Assembly: GCA_964588335.1 (NCBI GenBank)
Contig: CAZPOV010000009.1
Span: forward strand, 77,961-141,960
Length of the DNA stretch: 64,000 nucleotides
Direction of reading: 5' to 3'
From: JAGQZY01 sp964588335
Lineage (GTDB): Bacteria; Bdellovibrionota; Bdellovibrionia; Bdellovibrionales; JAGQZY01
The notes under the pieces are model-generated. The model ran no database searches and was not told the DNA's origin. It was given only the letters and a program-made list of their open reading frames with translations. Position 1 is the first letter of the stretch. Every line of letters starts with the position of its first letter. Both the position numbers and the translations under genes were made by a program. Shown in pieces: positions 42,897 to 51,384 of this stretch.

Positions 42897-43333
42897 AGAG
42901 TTTTTGTTCGTATATTAAGCAATTTTTCAAAAGTCTCTTTCCCTTTTTTGTTTGTTAATTGAGCAAAAAAAGTCTCACTATCAATATAGTTAATAGCTTG
43001 AAGCAAAAATATGTTGATGAATTAATAGGTTAGCGACCAAAAGGCCGAACTTTTGGATTCCGCAGTAAACGACACTGTAAGAAAATGAAACCTGATTTTA
43101 GAACGAGTTAACTCCGCGCCAGTGCTGCATTTTATAAAATTTCTTAGAATTACTTAAAATTAAATTGTGGAAACCTGGACCTGACAAAGGCCTGGAATTT
43201 CTATGGTTTTTTAATTTTAACCGAATTTCGACTTGCCTTTTTTTCTTCTGATGTGTCTAAATAGATCAGTTCCAAAGATGGGACAGAATAAGAATTACTA
43301 ATACTGGCATTAAACACGTTGATAGGGGGGGAA
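42897..43333. other. 437-nt AT-rich intergenic region
   Basis: No coding frame is credible here. It holds a 7-bp hairpin (CCAAAAG, GCCGAA loop, CTTTTGG at 43037-43056). It probably carries the promoter of the DksA-like gene, but I could not identify convincing -35 and -10 boxes. AGGGGGG precedes the DksA-like start. Confidence 0.6.
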
Positions 43334-43702
43334 ATGTCTAAAATTAGTAAGAGTTTGGTGGAAGAGTGTAAATCAAAACTCTTAGGATCCAAGGAAGATC
43401 TTCTGAACAGAGTTCAAGATATTCGCAAGAATTTGCACACTGAAGAGAAGGGCGGGGATGAAGCTGACCAAACAGTTCGAGTGTTAAACGAGAGCGAAGT
43501 TCTTGGGCAACATGATCGAATTAGAAAGCAGCTTTTTGAAATTGAACAAGCCCTGGCTAGAATCGAAGGTGGAACTTACGGAATCTGTGAAGAGACCGAT
43601 GAATACATCGAGGCCGAAAGACTTTTGGCAATCCCTTGGACGCGATTAAGCATTGAAGGCGCCGAAATTCGTGAAAGCCTTAAGCGTAAATACGCGCGAT
43701 AA
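43334..43702 (+). CDS. DksA/TraR-like protein lacking zinc cysteines
   Basis: The 122-residue protein has the DksA/TraR layout: an N-terminal coiled coil, an acidic loop tip (GGDEADQT, like the DxxDxA of DksA that enters the RNA polymerase secondary channel), and GTYGICEETDEYIEAERLLAIPWTRLSIEGAE. That last segment is the zinc-finger position of DksA, but only the first Cys (C85) is kept; Thr88, Ser106 and Gly109 occupy the other three positions. It should fold without zinc, and may be a divergent regulator of transcription. ATG 43334 is chosen after a seven-G tract. A lipoprotein-like gene begins inside its 3-prime end. Confidence 0.85.
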   Translation: MSKISKSLVEECKSKLLGSKEDLLNRVQDIRKNLHTEEKGGDEADQTVRVLNESEVLGQHDRIRKQLFEIEQALARIEGGTYGICEETDEYIEAERLLAIPWTRLSIEGAEIRESLKRKYAR

Positions 43703-44354
43703 GTTTTTGAATTGTTTTTGTATACTGGTGGCTGTGCTTGTCATGGTTGCCAGTTGTCAGTCGTCAGATATCCAATCTGCAAAACGACGTCCGGCCAATA
43801 GTACACAGACATTGGCCTTCTCAGTTCAGCCGCAATGTCCGGAGCGCACCGAGCGAGCCGCTTTCACTACGACAGTGGATATTAACAGGTGTCTCAGTAA
43901 TTACGTCCATGATCGCACTGAGCATGGAGTCCGCCGTCATCTTTGGTGTTATGACTCTCATAAAAGCCACGAAAGATTTTTACGCAACAACATGTATCCT
44001 CAAAAAATGTTTTTGGATCAGAATATTCGCTATGAATTGCCGACTCATGATCCGGAGATTCGATTGCAGTTGGTGACCAACGCATCTTTTTATTATATCC
44101 AAGGCATTGCATCGGACGGAACCGAGGTGTCTGCCGATGACATGCGGCAAGCCCTTCAATCCGTCGCCGGTCTTCATGGGGCGCCACTGTCCCTTTTTCG
44201 TTGCGAATGCCGTCTCAACCAGGCGGAGTTGGAAAATTCAATGAACCAATGCCAACAGCAGCTAACAAGCGCCCCCAGAGATAACACCCTTCACAATGCG
44301 ACAATGGTGGGTGGAGAAGAGGAAGACTCTCTTGCGAGTCCGACCAGCTTGTAG
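43653..44354 (+). CDS. Putative lipoprotein of unknown function
   Basis: The longest frame gives 233 residues and overlaps the DksA-like gene by 50 nt. The start is uncertain: TTG 43653, GTG 43671 or TTG 43707. All keep the hydrophobic stretch CFCILVAVLVMVASC, which ends in a lipobox VASC. The mature part is hydrophilic and has about eight cysteines, including CRCEC-like FRCECRLNQAELE. No recognised domain. The overlap suggests co-transcription with the DksA-like regulator. The confidence is in an exported lipoprotein, not in any role. Confidence 0.6.
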   Translation: MKAPKFVKALSVNTRDKFLNCFCILVAVLVMVASCQSSDIQSAKRRPANSTQTLAFSVQPQCPERTERAAFTTTVDINRCLSNYVHDRTEHGVRRHLWCYDSHKSHERFLRNNMYPQKMFLDQNIRYELPTHDPEIRLQLVTNASFYYIQGIASDGTEVSADDMRQALQSVAGLHGAPLSLFRCECRLNQAELENSMNQCQQQLTSAPRDNTLHNATMVGGEEEDSLASPTSL

Positions 44355-44590
44355 GGCTCCTTTCATTGCATTTGCTGACATCTTTATTAAGGCACCGAGA
44401 GCTGTTAGCTGAACAATACTAAAAAGAAATCAATTGTGCTTTTGTTCAACGAAGCAGGACCTAATTGTAAAAGTGCAGCTATTTTCCTGTGGTTTCTCTA
44501 CAATTCAGTAGATCTGGTCGATGGTAGGTCTTTTTTGTAAATTTTTATACCGATTCCTTTAAGTAACTAACTCTTGTAAAGGATCAAAAG

Positions 44591-46525
44591 ATGAAGCAAC
44601 TCATAAAGACCTTATGCGATTATCCGGCTCATGAACGTGGACCCATCATTTTTAAAGACCACTTGGATTTTGGATACACCTTGAAAGATCTGGCCAGTGA
44701 TTTTGTGCTGGACTGTGATCTTGGAAATGTAGCGATCTTTCCAGGGTCTTTCGAAGATCCGGAATTGAATTGGGACAATGATTGGGTTGAGTCGTTGCAG
44801 AGTAACTTCAAGTCCGCCGATGATTTACCTTGTACAGTGATTGTCAAAGGTGATCTCAAAGTTAAAAACTTGGTTCCAGTTGATCGTTTTAATCTGATTG
44901 TCTTGGGTGAAGTGCAGTGTGAAAACTTCTACGTTGGAGGCTCCACTTGGGTTTCAGTGGCCGGGAATGTGAAGGTCAAAAATCTTCTGAGTCAAGAATA
45001 CAATGACACCCTCGCGGTCTTGTGCTCGTCGGTATCGGCTTCCTTTCTTGTGTTTGACAGCATTCCGAACTTGGTGGTTGAAAATTTTCAAGGGGATGTT
45101 TTCAGTTGTCGTCGCGGGGCCCTGGAAAAATTTATTGAAGATGGAGTGCAAGAGCCAAATACCGATTTTATGGCGCTTGCAGCTGCTGGAGAGAATCCTT
45201 TTAAAATTCTTTTGGAGGAAGCAAAAACCCGTTATCCAGATCATGTCGTTCGAGGAGTCATGCCTCAGGCTGATAGCAAGTCTGTTAAGGTTAGTAAAGA
45301 CTGTGGCCAAATCGAGGATTTTTCTGAAACTCTGAAACAAGTATGTTTTGATCGAGTCTCCGAAGATTACCAAGACAAGCTTGAATTTACCAAGACGATT
45401 CAAAAGGTTTTCGTTGTCAGTGAAAACCTTGAAGTTGATGGTGATCTTGATGATCGAACCTTTGATTTCCTTGATGATGAAGTTGCTGTTTACTTCAAGG
45501 CTAATCTGAAAGTGCATGGCAACATACACACTCGCCGTCATTTGATTGGTCTAGAGGAAATCAAGGCCAACAATGTAATCAGTCAGAAGGGAAGTCTGTT
45601 CGCTCCTCGTATCGAAGTTGAAAACACGGTCGTTTTGGATGATGGCGAAGGTCTCTTTTTTGCCTCTCAATACACCACTCCGAAGAATGTGATCGTTTTC
45701 TGTGAAGATAAGTCCGAGGATATTCTGATTTTTCAAGAAAACACTCTTTTTATATCAGTCAAAGATTTGGAAGCCCCAGATCTTGATCAAAGTTTTTTGA
45801 AAAAAATCCTTAACAAAGACCTCTATTCTAAAGACGAATTTATAAACAAAGAAAAACTTTTTGAAGCATTAAAACATAACCAAGAAGTCTTCATATTTAA
45901 AAACTTACCAAGAGTGGCACATTTAGCATCAAGAGTCAGTGGAGAGCAAGATTGCTTAGCTCCAGCCAAAAAGCTATGGCATTTAGGAGCTTGTAACTAC
46001 ATTGATGTTTTTGGAGATAAGGCTTCTTTGCTCCTAAAAATCGTTCGCAATCATAGAGACAGTCTATGGGCTGGTGGGCCATTGTTGAACCCCTATTCGG
46101 CTAAAATCATTGAAATGATTTTGTCGTGCACGAATTTTGATGGAGAAAAAACCGATGTCGACGCTCATTATTTCATCAACGAAATTTATCTCGACAAAGT
46201 CAGTCCATTGCACATGTCATTTTTAATGGTCGACCTCGAGTTGAGTGACTGTCTCATAGAACAAGGTGCCGACCTTGCATTAACGTACCGAAATCAGAAC
46301 AACTCATTTGACAATACCGTTTACGATTTAATGTTTCTTTGGGAGCGCAACACTCAAGATATGTTTGATCTGATGCGTGAACAAAATAGTGCCAACCATT
46401 TGCAGCTATTCAAACAGGATACCGACGCTCAATACGAATTTTTGAAAAAACACAATTATCCAGGTATCGACGAAGTTTATCAGAAACTGAGTCATAGCAT
46501 TGATACTTTTACATTGGCAGGCTAA
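44591..46525 (+). CDS. Large repeat-type protein of unknown function
   Basis: This 644-residue protein has no signal peptide. Residues about 75-185 and 275-360 consist of short hydrophobic strands, such as TVIVKGDLKVKNLV, FNLIVLGEVQCENFYVGG and WVSVAGNVKVKNLL, the pattern of right-handed beta-helix or bactofilin-like stacked strands. Residues about 540-600 (LHMSFLMVDLELSDCLIEQGADLALTY in pieces) resemble an ankyrin unit. Overall acidic. It might form a filament or scaffold inside the cell. I do not recognise a named family. It is a single gene with a 236-nt gap upstream. Confidence 0.7.
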   Translation: MKQLIKTLCDYPAHERGPIIFKDHLDFGYTLKDLASDFVLDCDLGNVAIFPGSFEDPELNWDNDWVESLQSNFKSADDLPCTVIVKGDLKVKNLVPVDRFNLIVLGEVQCENFYVGGSTWVSVAGNVKVKNLLSQEYNDTLAVLCSSVSASFLVFDSIPNLVVENFQGDVFSCRRGALEKFIEDGVQEPNTDFMALAAAGENPFKILLEEAKTRYPDHVVRGVMPQADSKSVKVSKDCGQIEDFSETLKQVCFDRVSEDYQDKLEFTKTIQKVFVVSENLEVDGDLDDRTFDFLDDEVAVYFKANLKVHGNIHTRRHLIGLEEIKANNVISQKGSLFAPRIEVENTVVLDDGEGLFFASQYTTPKNVIVFCEDKSEDILIFQENTLFISVKDLEAPDLDQSFLKKILNKDLYSKDEFINKEKLFEALKHNQEVFIFKNLPRVAHLASRVSGEQDCLAPAKKLWHLGACNYIDVFGDKASLLLKIVRNHRDSLWAGGPLLNPYSAKIIEMILSCTNFDGEKTDVDAHYFINEIYLDKVSPLHMSFLMVDLELSDCLIEQGADLALTYRNQNNSFDNTVYDLMFLWERNTQDMFDLMREQNSANHLQLFKQDTDAQYEFLKKHNYPGIDEVYQKLSHSIDTFTLAG

Positions 46526-46566
46526 GAAAAATGACAGATGTGTCCTCGCTTCTTAGCTTTGAGTCT

Positions 46567-47010
46567 TTAGCGGGGGACGTATTCGTCCTCGGAGTCTTCC
46601 TGGATTTTCAGTTGTTCAGAGATATCTTTTTTTGACCAAACTTTGCCACGGCCGACGCCCGGGCAAAAGGCGGCCACTTCTTTATTCCAAGTTTTAGCAT
46701 CCATAACCTCGGGCCAAAACGGCCAGGTTCGACATTGGGTGGGGCGACCTTCATAAACTTGGCACTGTTTGTTGTCTAAAAATTGGCAATGACCCTTTTC
46801 ACCGTCGATCAGGTGATAGACACCATCTTCTTTCTCGCAATACTGTTTTGTAAACTGACGAGTGGTTAAATTCAGGTGCTGGGCCATGCGAATACGATCT
46901 TGTTTGCTTAAATAAACATAACCGTACTCGCCATGGGAGACGCAGCAGCGGCCTGAGCCCTGGCATTCAAAGCGAATGCCCTCATGCCACCACTCTTTAT
47001 TATCGGACAT
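46567..47010 (-). CDS. YkgJ family cysteine-cluster protein
   Basis: The 147-residue protein has the YkgJ/UPF0153 pattern: FECQGSGRCCVSHG near the start, CEKEDG, then CQFLDNKQCQVYEGRPTQCRTWPFWP and FCPG. The eight conserved cysteines probably bind a metal cluster (Zn or Fe-S). The biochemical role is unknown for most members. Its start shares one base with the stop of the upstream outer-membrane protein gene, so the two are co-translated. No assembly partner is near. Confidence 0.85.
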   Translation of the reverse strand: MSDNKEWWHEGIRFECQGSGRCCVSHGEYGYVYLSKQDRIRMAQHLNLTTRQFTKQYCEKEDGVYHLIDGEKGHCQFLDNKQCQVYEGRPTQCRTWPFWPEVMDAKTWNKEVAAFCPGVGRGKVWSKKDISEQLKIQEDSEDEYVPR

Positions 47011-47810
47011 TAAAACTTCGCAATCAAAGCTGTAGTGAACGTGAAGTCGGTGTACTTCGTGGCCCCCGGAGCTAATTTGTAACGGTAGCGACCCTCATAA
47101 GCCACTTTCAGAGAAAAGATATCTGTTAATACCGAAGTCAGGTAAGGGCTGTAATTCAAACGTTGATCGTTAGAAAAGTTGGTAACACTTGGTAAATACT
47201 CAACCCACGCACCTAGGCTAAAAGATTTGCTGTATGTATAATCAGCCTGGGCGTAAAGACGAGCATAATGATATTCGGGATAAAAAAGGTTTCCTACTCC
47301 GACTCGATTTTCTTTATATTCGTCTATTTCTGCTTGGGTGTCGGGTACAACCAAATCCTCTCGCGTGTAACGATAACCAACCTCAAAAAATTGTTTGTAT
47401 TTTTCTGAGTTGGCTGTGAAATATTTCACACCAATATCGGTGTCATGCCCATACTGAACCCCTTGGAACCGATCGCCGCGCCAGCCGTGGGAGACAAATC
47501 CGTTAAACCATTTGGGTTCAAAGACTTTTTCATAGCGAAGGGTAGCCGCCCAGTTTTCGGCCGTCACATTTTTTGTGTCCGTTTCTGTGTCGACACCTGA
47601 GGTTTGAATGTAATGTCCGGTCAGCTGTAAAACATCGCGTGTCCAATTGTAGGTGGTTCGATGTTTTAGCGAAGTGGTTTCGGATTCTGAGTTCCCCCCA
47701 GTCACCACATATCCAAGGGCGGTTTCGTTTTCTAAACCGACTTTTTCTTCCTCCGCATAACTGAAGAGAGAGAATATGAGAATTGAAGCTAAAATCAGTG
47801 TACGAGTCAT
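47010..47810 (-). CDS. DUF481 outer-membrane beta-barrel protein
   Basis: The 266-residue exported protein has a signal peptide (TRTLILASILIFSLFSYA) and the DUF481/YdiY-like layout: NETALGYVVTGGNSESETTSLKHR, then repeated amphipathic strands such as AATLRYEKVFEPKWFNGFVS in pieces, ending in LIAKF with terminal Phe. YdiY in E. coli is acid-induced, and other members are salt-induced. It forms a barrel in the outer membrane and may help with stress or transport. It is coupled to the YkgJ-type gene. About 214 nt separate it from speB, which points the same way. Confidence 0.85.
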   Translation of the reverse strand: MTRTLILASILIFSLFSYAEEEKVGLENETALGYVVTGGNSESETTSLKHRTTYNWTRDVLQLTGHYIQTSGVDTETDTKNVTAENWAATLRYEKVFEPKWFNGFVSHGWRGDRFQGVQYGHDTDIGVKYFTANSEKYKQFFEVGYRYTREDLVVPDTQAEIDEYKENRVGVGNLFYPEYHYARLYAQADYTYSKSFSLGAWVEYLPSVTNFSNDQRLNYSPYLTSVLTDIFSLKVAYEGRYRYKLAPGATKYTDFTFTTALIAKF

Positions 47811-48024
47811 GGGGAGATCCTTTCTTTTGCTTGGCTCAAAAGCTTTTGGGGTCCAAAGTAGTTTTCAATATAGTTAAAGAAGCCTTTAACAAAGGTCACT
47901 CACTAATGCGACCAGTCTTGAAACCAAGAGCAGCTCTGGCTGTTGGCTGACGGTTCCGTGTGAGCTCTCTCTGAAGGCCGGCCTCGATTTTTAAGGGTGG
48001 TTTTAGAAAGGGCCCGTTTTTGGC

Positions 48025-49065
48025 TTAAGGAGTGGGGTTTTGACTGCGCAGCAAGCAGCCCGCCAGCTTGAAAAGGATACGAGCGCCAACATTGGCGTCC
48101 CAGCCTTCAAGATCGTACTGAGATTCCGGAGCGACTTCACAAAGGTCAAATCCAATCACGCGTTTGCCAGATTCAACGACTTCATGGAGAAGGGCTTCCA
48201 TCTGAGGAAAGGTCAAGCCTCCGGGAACTGGGGTGCCCGTGCTGGGGCACAGATCCGGCGTCAGTCCATCCACATCAAAAGAGATATACACCTGGTCACT
48301 GAGCTTAGAGACGGCCTCACGGCAAATGGCCCGCCAGGACTCACCATCAGACAATCTTAGGTTCACCTGCGAGTCCAAATAGCTGTGGATCTGTTTGTGG
48401 TCTTGGCTAAAAGACTTTTCCTCTGGGCAGAAATCACGAATTCCCAATTGCACCAAAGCTTCCGGCTTCAGATCTTGCATCACATTAAACATGATCGAGG
48501 CATGGGAATGGTCGTAACCTTGGTAGGCTTTGCGTAAATCCATATGAGCATCGACATGCAAAATACTGATTTTATCAAACTTTTCTTTTAAGGCTTTGAT
48601 CAATCCGTAGGGTGCTGAGTGATCACCGCCGACGGCAGCCACCCATTTGTTTTGCTGAAGACAAGTCTTGGCTTTTTGGTAAAGCCAGTCGTTCAGTTCG
48701 ATTGAGGCTTTGTTGATTTCTCCTTGGATATCGGCATCTTCGCCTTTGATCTCTTCACCCTTTTCTAAAAGGTCTCGCAAAAACAAAGCCTTTTCTTTAA
48801 GAAGGCGCGATTGGCTAAGAATTTCTTCAGGGGTGGGGAACTGATATATCCCGTGGGTGTAAAATTCGCCGAAAAGGCCATCACAAAGGTCCATTTGCTT
48901 ACTGGCGGCAAAAACCCCGTCCGGGCCCATTGAGGTTCCGTGACCAAATGAAGTGGTGACCTCCCAGGGAACCGGAATGAAAACCAGTTGCGCCTTATCG
49001 TAGTCATAGGGAAGGGCGAAAACTCCAGAATCTTTTTGGCCAGTGGCATTCGGATCAAAACTCAT
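48025..49065 (-). CDS. speB: Agmatinase/ureohydrolase
   Basis: This 346-residue cytoplasmic enzyme hydrolyses agmatine to putrescine and urea with two Mn ions. All metal motifs are present: GGDHSAPYG, HVDAHMDLRKAYQG and SFDVDGLTPDLCPSTGTP. The last motif is the ureohydrolase signature with Leu-Thr-Pro replacing the usual Asp-Pro. It is about 40 residues longer than E. coli SpeB at the N-terminus. Arginine decarboxylase (speA) lies upstream in the same run, separated by a membrane protein and a GMC oxidoreductase, so agmatinase is more likely than arginase. Confidence 0.88.
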   Translation of the reverse strand: MSFDPNATGQKDSGVFALPYDYDKAQLVFIPVPWEVTTSFGHGTSMGPDGVFAASKQMDLCDGLFGEFYTHGIYQFPTPEEILSQSRLLKEKALFLRDLLEKGEEIKGEDADIQGEINKASIELNDWLYQKAKTCLQQNKWVAAVGGDHSAPYGLIKALKEKFDKISILHVDAHMDLRKAYQGYDHSHASIMFNVMQDLKPEALVQLGIRDFCPEEKSFSQDHKQIHSYLDSQVNLRLSDGESWRAICREAVSKLSDQVYISFDVDGLTPDLCPSTGTPVPGGLTFPQMEALLHEVVESGKRVIGFDLCEVAPESQYDLEGWDANVGARILFKLAGCLLRSQNPTP

Positions 49066-49100
49066 AGTTTTTCATACCCCATATTCTGTGAAAAAGAAAA

Positions 49101-50747
49101 TTACTGAGCCGAAGGCCGGTAATATTTTACCTTCTCTGGTTTCAATGGAGTGTTCCCCAATATTAAATCCGCCGACTTTTCAGCTGTCATCATGATGGGG
49201 GCGTAGATATTTCCGTTGGTAATATAGGGCATCACCGAACCATCGACCACACGCAGTCCTTCAAGACCGTGCACTTTCATGGATGATGGATCGACCACCG
49301 CCATGTCGTCGACACCCATTTTGCACGTGCCACAGGGGTGAATGGCCGTTTCGCTGTCTTTGCGGACCCACTCCAAAATCTCTTCGTCGGTTTGCACCTC
49401 GGGGCCTGGAGACAGTTCGCCGCCGTTGTATTCAGACATGGCTTCTTGGTTCAAGATTTTTCGAGCCTTGTGGATCGCCTCCACCCATTCTTTCTCATCT
49501 TCTTTTGTCGATAAATAATTGAACAGCAAAGCGGGGTATTGCTTCGGGTCCTTCGATTTGATTTTGATGGAGCCACGGGAGTTTGAATACATCGGGCCCA
49601 CATGAACCTGATAGCCATGGCCACCCTCCGGTGAACTGCCATCGTAACGGATGGCCAAAGGCAGGAAGTGAAACATTAGATTTGGATATTTGTAGGTGTC
49701 ATTAGAGCGAATAAAGCCACCGGCTTCAAAGTGGTTGGTCGCAGCCGGTCCCTTGCGAAACAGCCATTGCAAACCAATCCAAGGTTTGCGGTACCATTTC
49801 AAAGCCGGGTTCATGGACACCGGTTTTTTACAAGAGTACTGCACGTAAACTTCCAAGTGATCTTGCAAGTTTTCACCCACCCCTTTTAGGTCGTGGACCA
49901 CTGGAACGTCATGTTCTTCAAGCAATTCGGGATTGCCAACCCCAGACAGTTGTAAAAGTTGTGGAGAGCTCACCGCTCCTGAGCAAAGAATAACTTCACC
50001 GGCACGAACTTGATGTCTTTTGCCTGATGAGTCTTCATACTCAATTCCAACAGCCCTTTTGCCCTCAAAAAGTATTTTAGTGGTCAGAACCTTCATTTTG
50101 AGGTCAAGGTTGGGTCGGTCTTTAATGGGATGATAGTAAGCGCGCGCTGCACTCCACCGGCGCCCTTTACGGACATTGCGATCAAAAAGTCCAAAGCCTT
50201 CTTGTTGAAAGGCGTTGACGTCGTCTGTTCGAGGAAAGCCAGCTTGTTCACAAGACTTAAGAAAAGCTTGAAAGAGAGGATTAACGCCCGGACCTCTTTC
50301 TAAAACCAAGGGACCGTCGGTGCCGCGATACTGATTGCCACCGGCGGTGCAGTTTTCCATTTTTTTGAAGTAGGGGAGGCAGTGTGAATAGTCCCAGTTT
50401 TCCATGCCGGGGTCGGCTCCCCAGCGCTCGAAGTCCATGGGGTTACCCCGTTGAAAAATCATTCCATTAATAGAGCTGGAGCCACCTAAAAGTTTACCGC
50501 GGGCATGGAAGACTTTACGGTTGTTTAGATAAGGTTCAGGCTCTGAGTGAAAACACCAATCGTAGTTTTTATTGCCGATGGGATAGGTCAGTCCTGCCGG
50601 CATATGAATGAACACATCCCAGATATGATCGGCGCGACCGGCTTCGAGCATCAAAACCTTATTCTCAGGTGATTCACTCAAGCGGTTGGCTAAAACACAA
50701 CCGGCCGAGCCTCCACCAACAATGATATAATCGTAGGGCTTTTCCAT
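49101..50747 (-). CDS. GMC oxidoreductase (choline dehydrogenase-like)
   Basis: The 548-residue flavoprotein has the FAD-binding start YDYIIVGGGSAGCVLANRLS, the GMC signatures GKLLGGSSSINGMIF and GAVSSPQLLQLSGVG, and the C-terminal TAIHPCGTCKMGVDDMAVVDP with the catalytic His, and VVDGSVMPYITNGN. The closest matches in general are BetA-type choline or alcohol dehydrogenases, but the substrate is not visible. No betB or betaine transporter is nearby. It sits in the run between the YqaA-like gene and speB, with short gaps, so it is probably co-transcribed. Confidence 0.93.
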   Translation of the reverse strand: MEKPYDYIIVGGGSAGCVLANRLSESPENKVLMLEAGRADHIWDVFIHMPAGLTYPIGNKNYDWCFHSEPEPYLNNRKVFHARGKLLGGSSSINGMIFQRGNPMDFERWGADPGMENWDYSHCLPYFKKMENCTAGGNQYRGTDGPLVLERGPGVNPLFQAFLKSCEQAGFPRTDDVNAFQQEGFGLFDRNVRKGRRWSAARAYYHPIKDRPNLDLKMKVLTTKILFEGKRAVGIEYEDSSGKRHQVRAGEVILCSGAVSSPQLLQLSGVGNPELLEEHDVPVVHDLKGVGENLQDHLEVYVQYSCKKPVSMNPALKWYRKPWIGLQWLFRKGPAATNHFEAGGFIRSNDTYKYPNLMFHFLPLAIRYDGSSPEGGHGYQVHVGPMYSNSRGSIKIKSKDPKQYPALLFNYLSTKEDEKEWVEAIHKARKILNQEAMSEYNGGELSPGPEVQTDEEILEWVRKDSETAIHPCGTCKMGVDDMAVVDPSSMKVHGLEGLRVVDGSVMPYITNGNIYAPIMMTAEKSADLILGNTPLKPEKVKYYRPSAQ

Positions 50748-50757
50748 GGCCCTAGTC

Positions 50758-51366
50758 TTACAATATAAATTTAATGAGTACCACCGTGAGAATTAATAAA
50801 CCTGAAACGATGAGTGTGATTTTTTCAAAATGGGCTTCAATCCAAAGTTGAGCCTTCGGCCCCATGAAGTAAATGATTCCACCTAAAATGAAATAGCGCA
50901 GACCACGAGACAAAACCGAGGCTAGAACAAAGGGGAGCAGAGGAACTTCAGCCACTCCTCCGGCGATTGTGAAAATCTTAAAGGGTATGGGGCTAAAGCC
51001 TGCTACGAAAAGGGATACAAAGGTTGTGCCACCGTCCCGCATGTGTCCGGTCACGCGATAAAAAGCTTCAGGAGAAAAAATAAAGTCAAAAAAGAAAGGT
51101 GAGATCGCTGACCAAGCAAACACTCCAATAAAATAGCCGCCCACGGCTCCAAGAACTGAAAACAAAGTTGTTAAAAAAGCATAATAGAAGCTGTTTTTAG
51201 GTTTTGAAAAGCCCATAGCCAGAAGCAAAGGGTCCACGGGTAATGGAAAGATTGAGGCTTCCAAAAAAGAAAGGGCGGATAAAGCCTTGGTGGCGTGGGG
51301 GTGTTTAGCCCAGCGTAACGTCCACTCATAGGCCAAATAAATAATAGCGATAAATTTCTTTAACAT
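50758..51366 (-). CDS. YqaA/DedA-like VTT membrane protein
   Basis: This 202-residue protein has about five membrane segments. SFLEASIFPLPVDPLLLAMG contains the re-entrant Pro-rich signature of VTT/DedA proteins, and VAGFSPIPFKIFTIAGGV is the second re-entrant loop. Such proteins are lipid scramblases or undecaprenyl-phosphate recyclers. The sequence is closest to the YqaA branch. It lies between speA and the GMC gene, with gaps of 11-19 nt, so all are likely co-transcribed. No direct polyamine role is known for the family. Confidence 0.85.
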   Translation of the reverse strand: MLKKFIAIIYLAYEWTLRWAKHPHATKALSALSFLEASIFPLPVDPLLLAMGFSKPKNSFYYAFLTTLFSVLGAVGGYFIGVFAWSAISPFFFDFIFSPEAFYRVTGHMRDGGTTFVSLFVAGFSPIPFKIFTIAGGVAEVPLLPFVLASVLSRGLRYFILGGIIYFMGPKAQLWIEAHFEKITLIVSGLLILTVVLIKFIL

Positions 51367-51384
51367 GGATAAAGACTACTCGCC

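Noticed and set aside
43201..43392. 63-codon minus-strand frame
   Set aside because: It overlaps the start of the DksA-like gene and has no recognisable features.
47960..47990. AGGCCGGCCT palindrome downstream of speB
   Set aside because: It has no loop and no T-run in either direction, so it is not a convincing terminator or operator.
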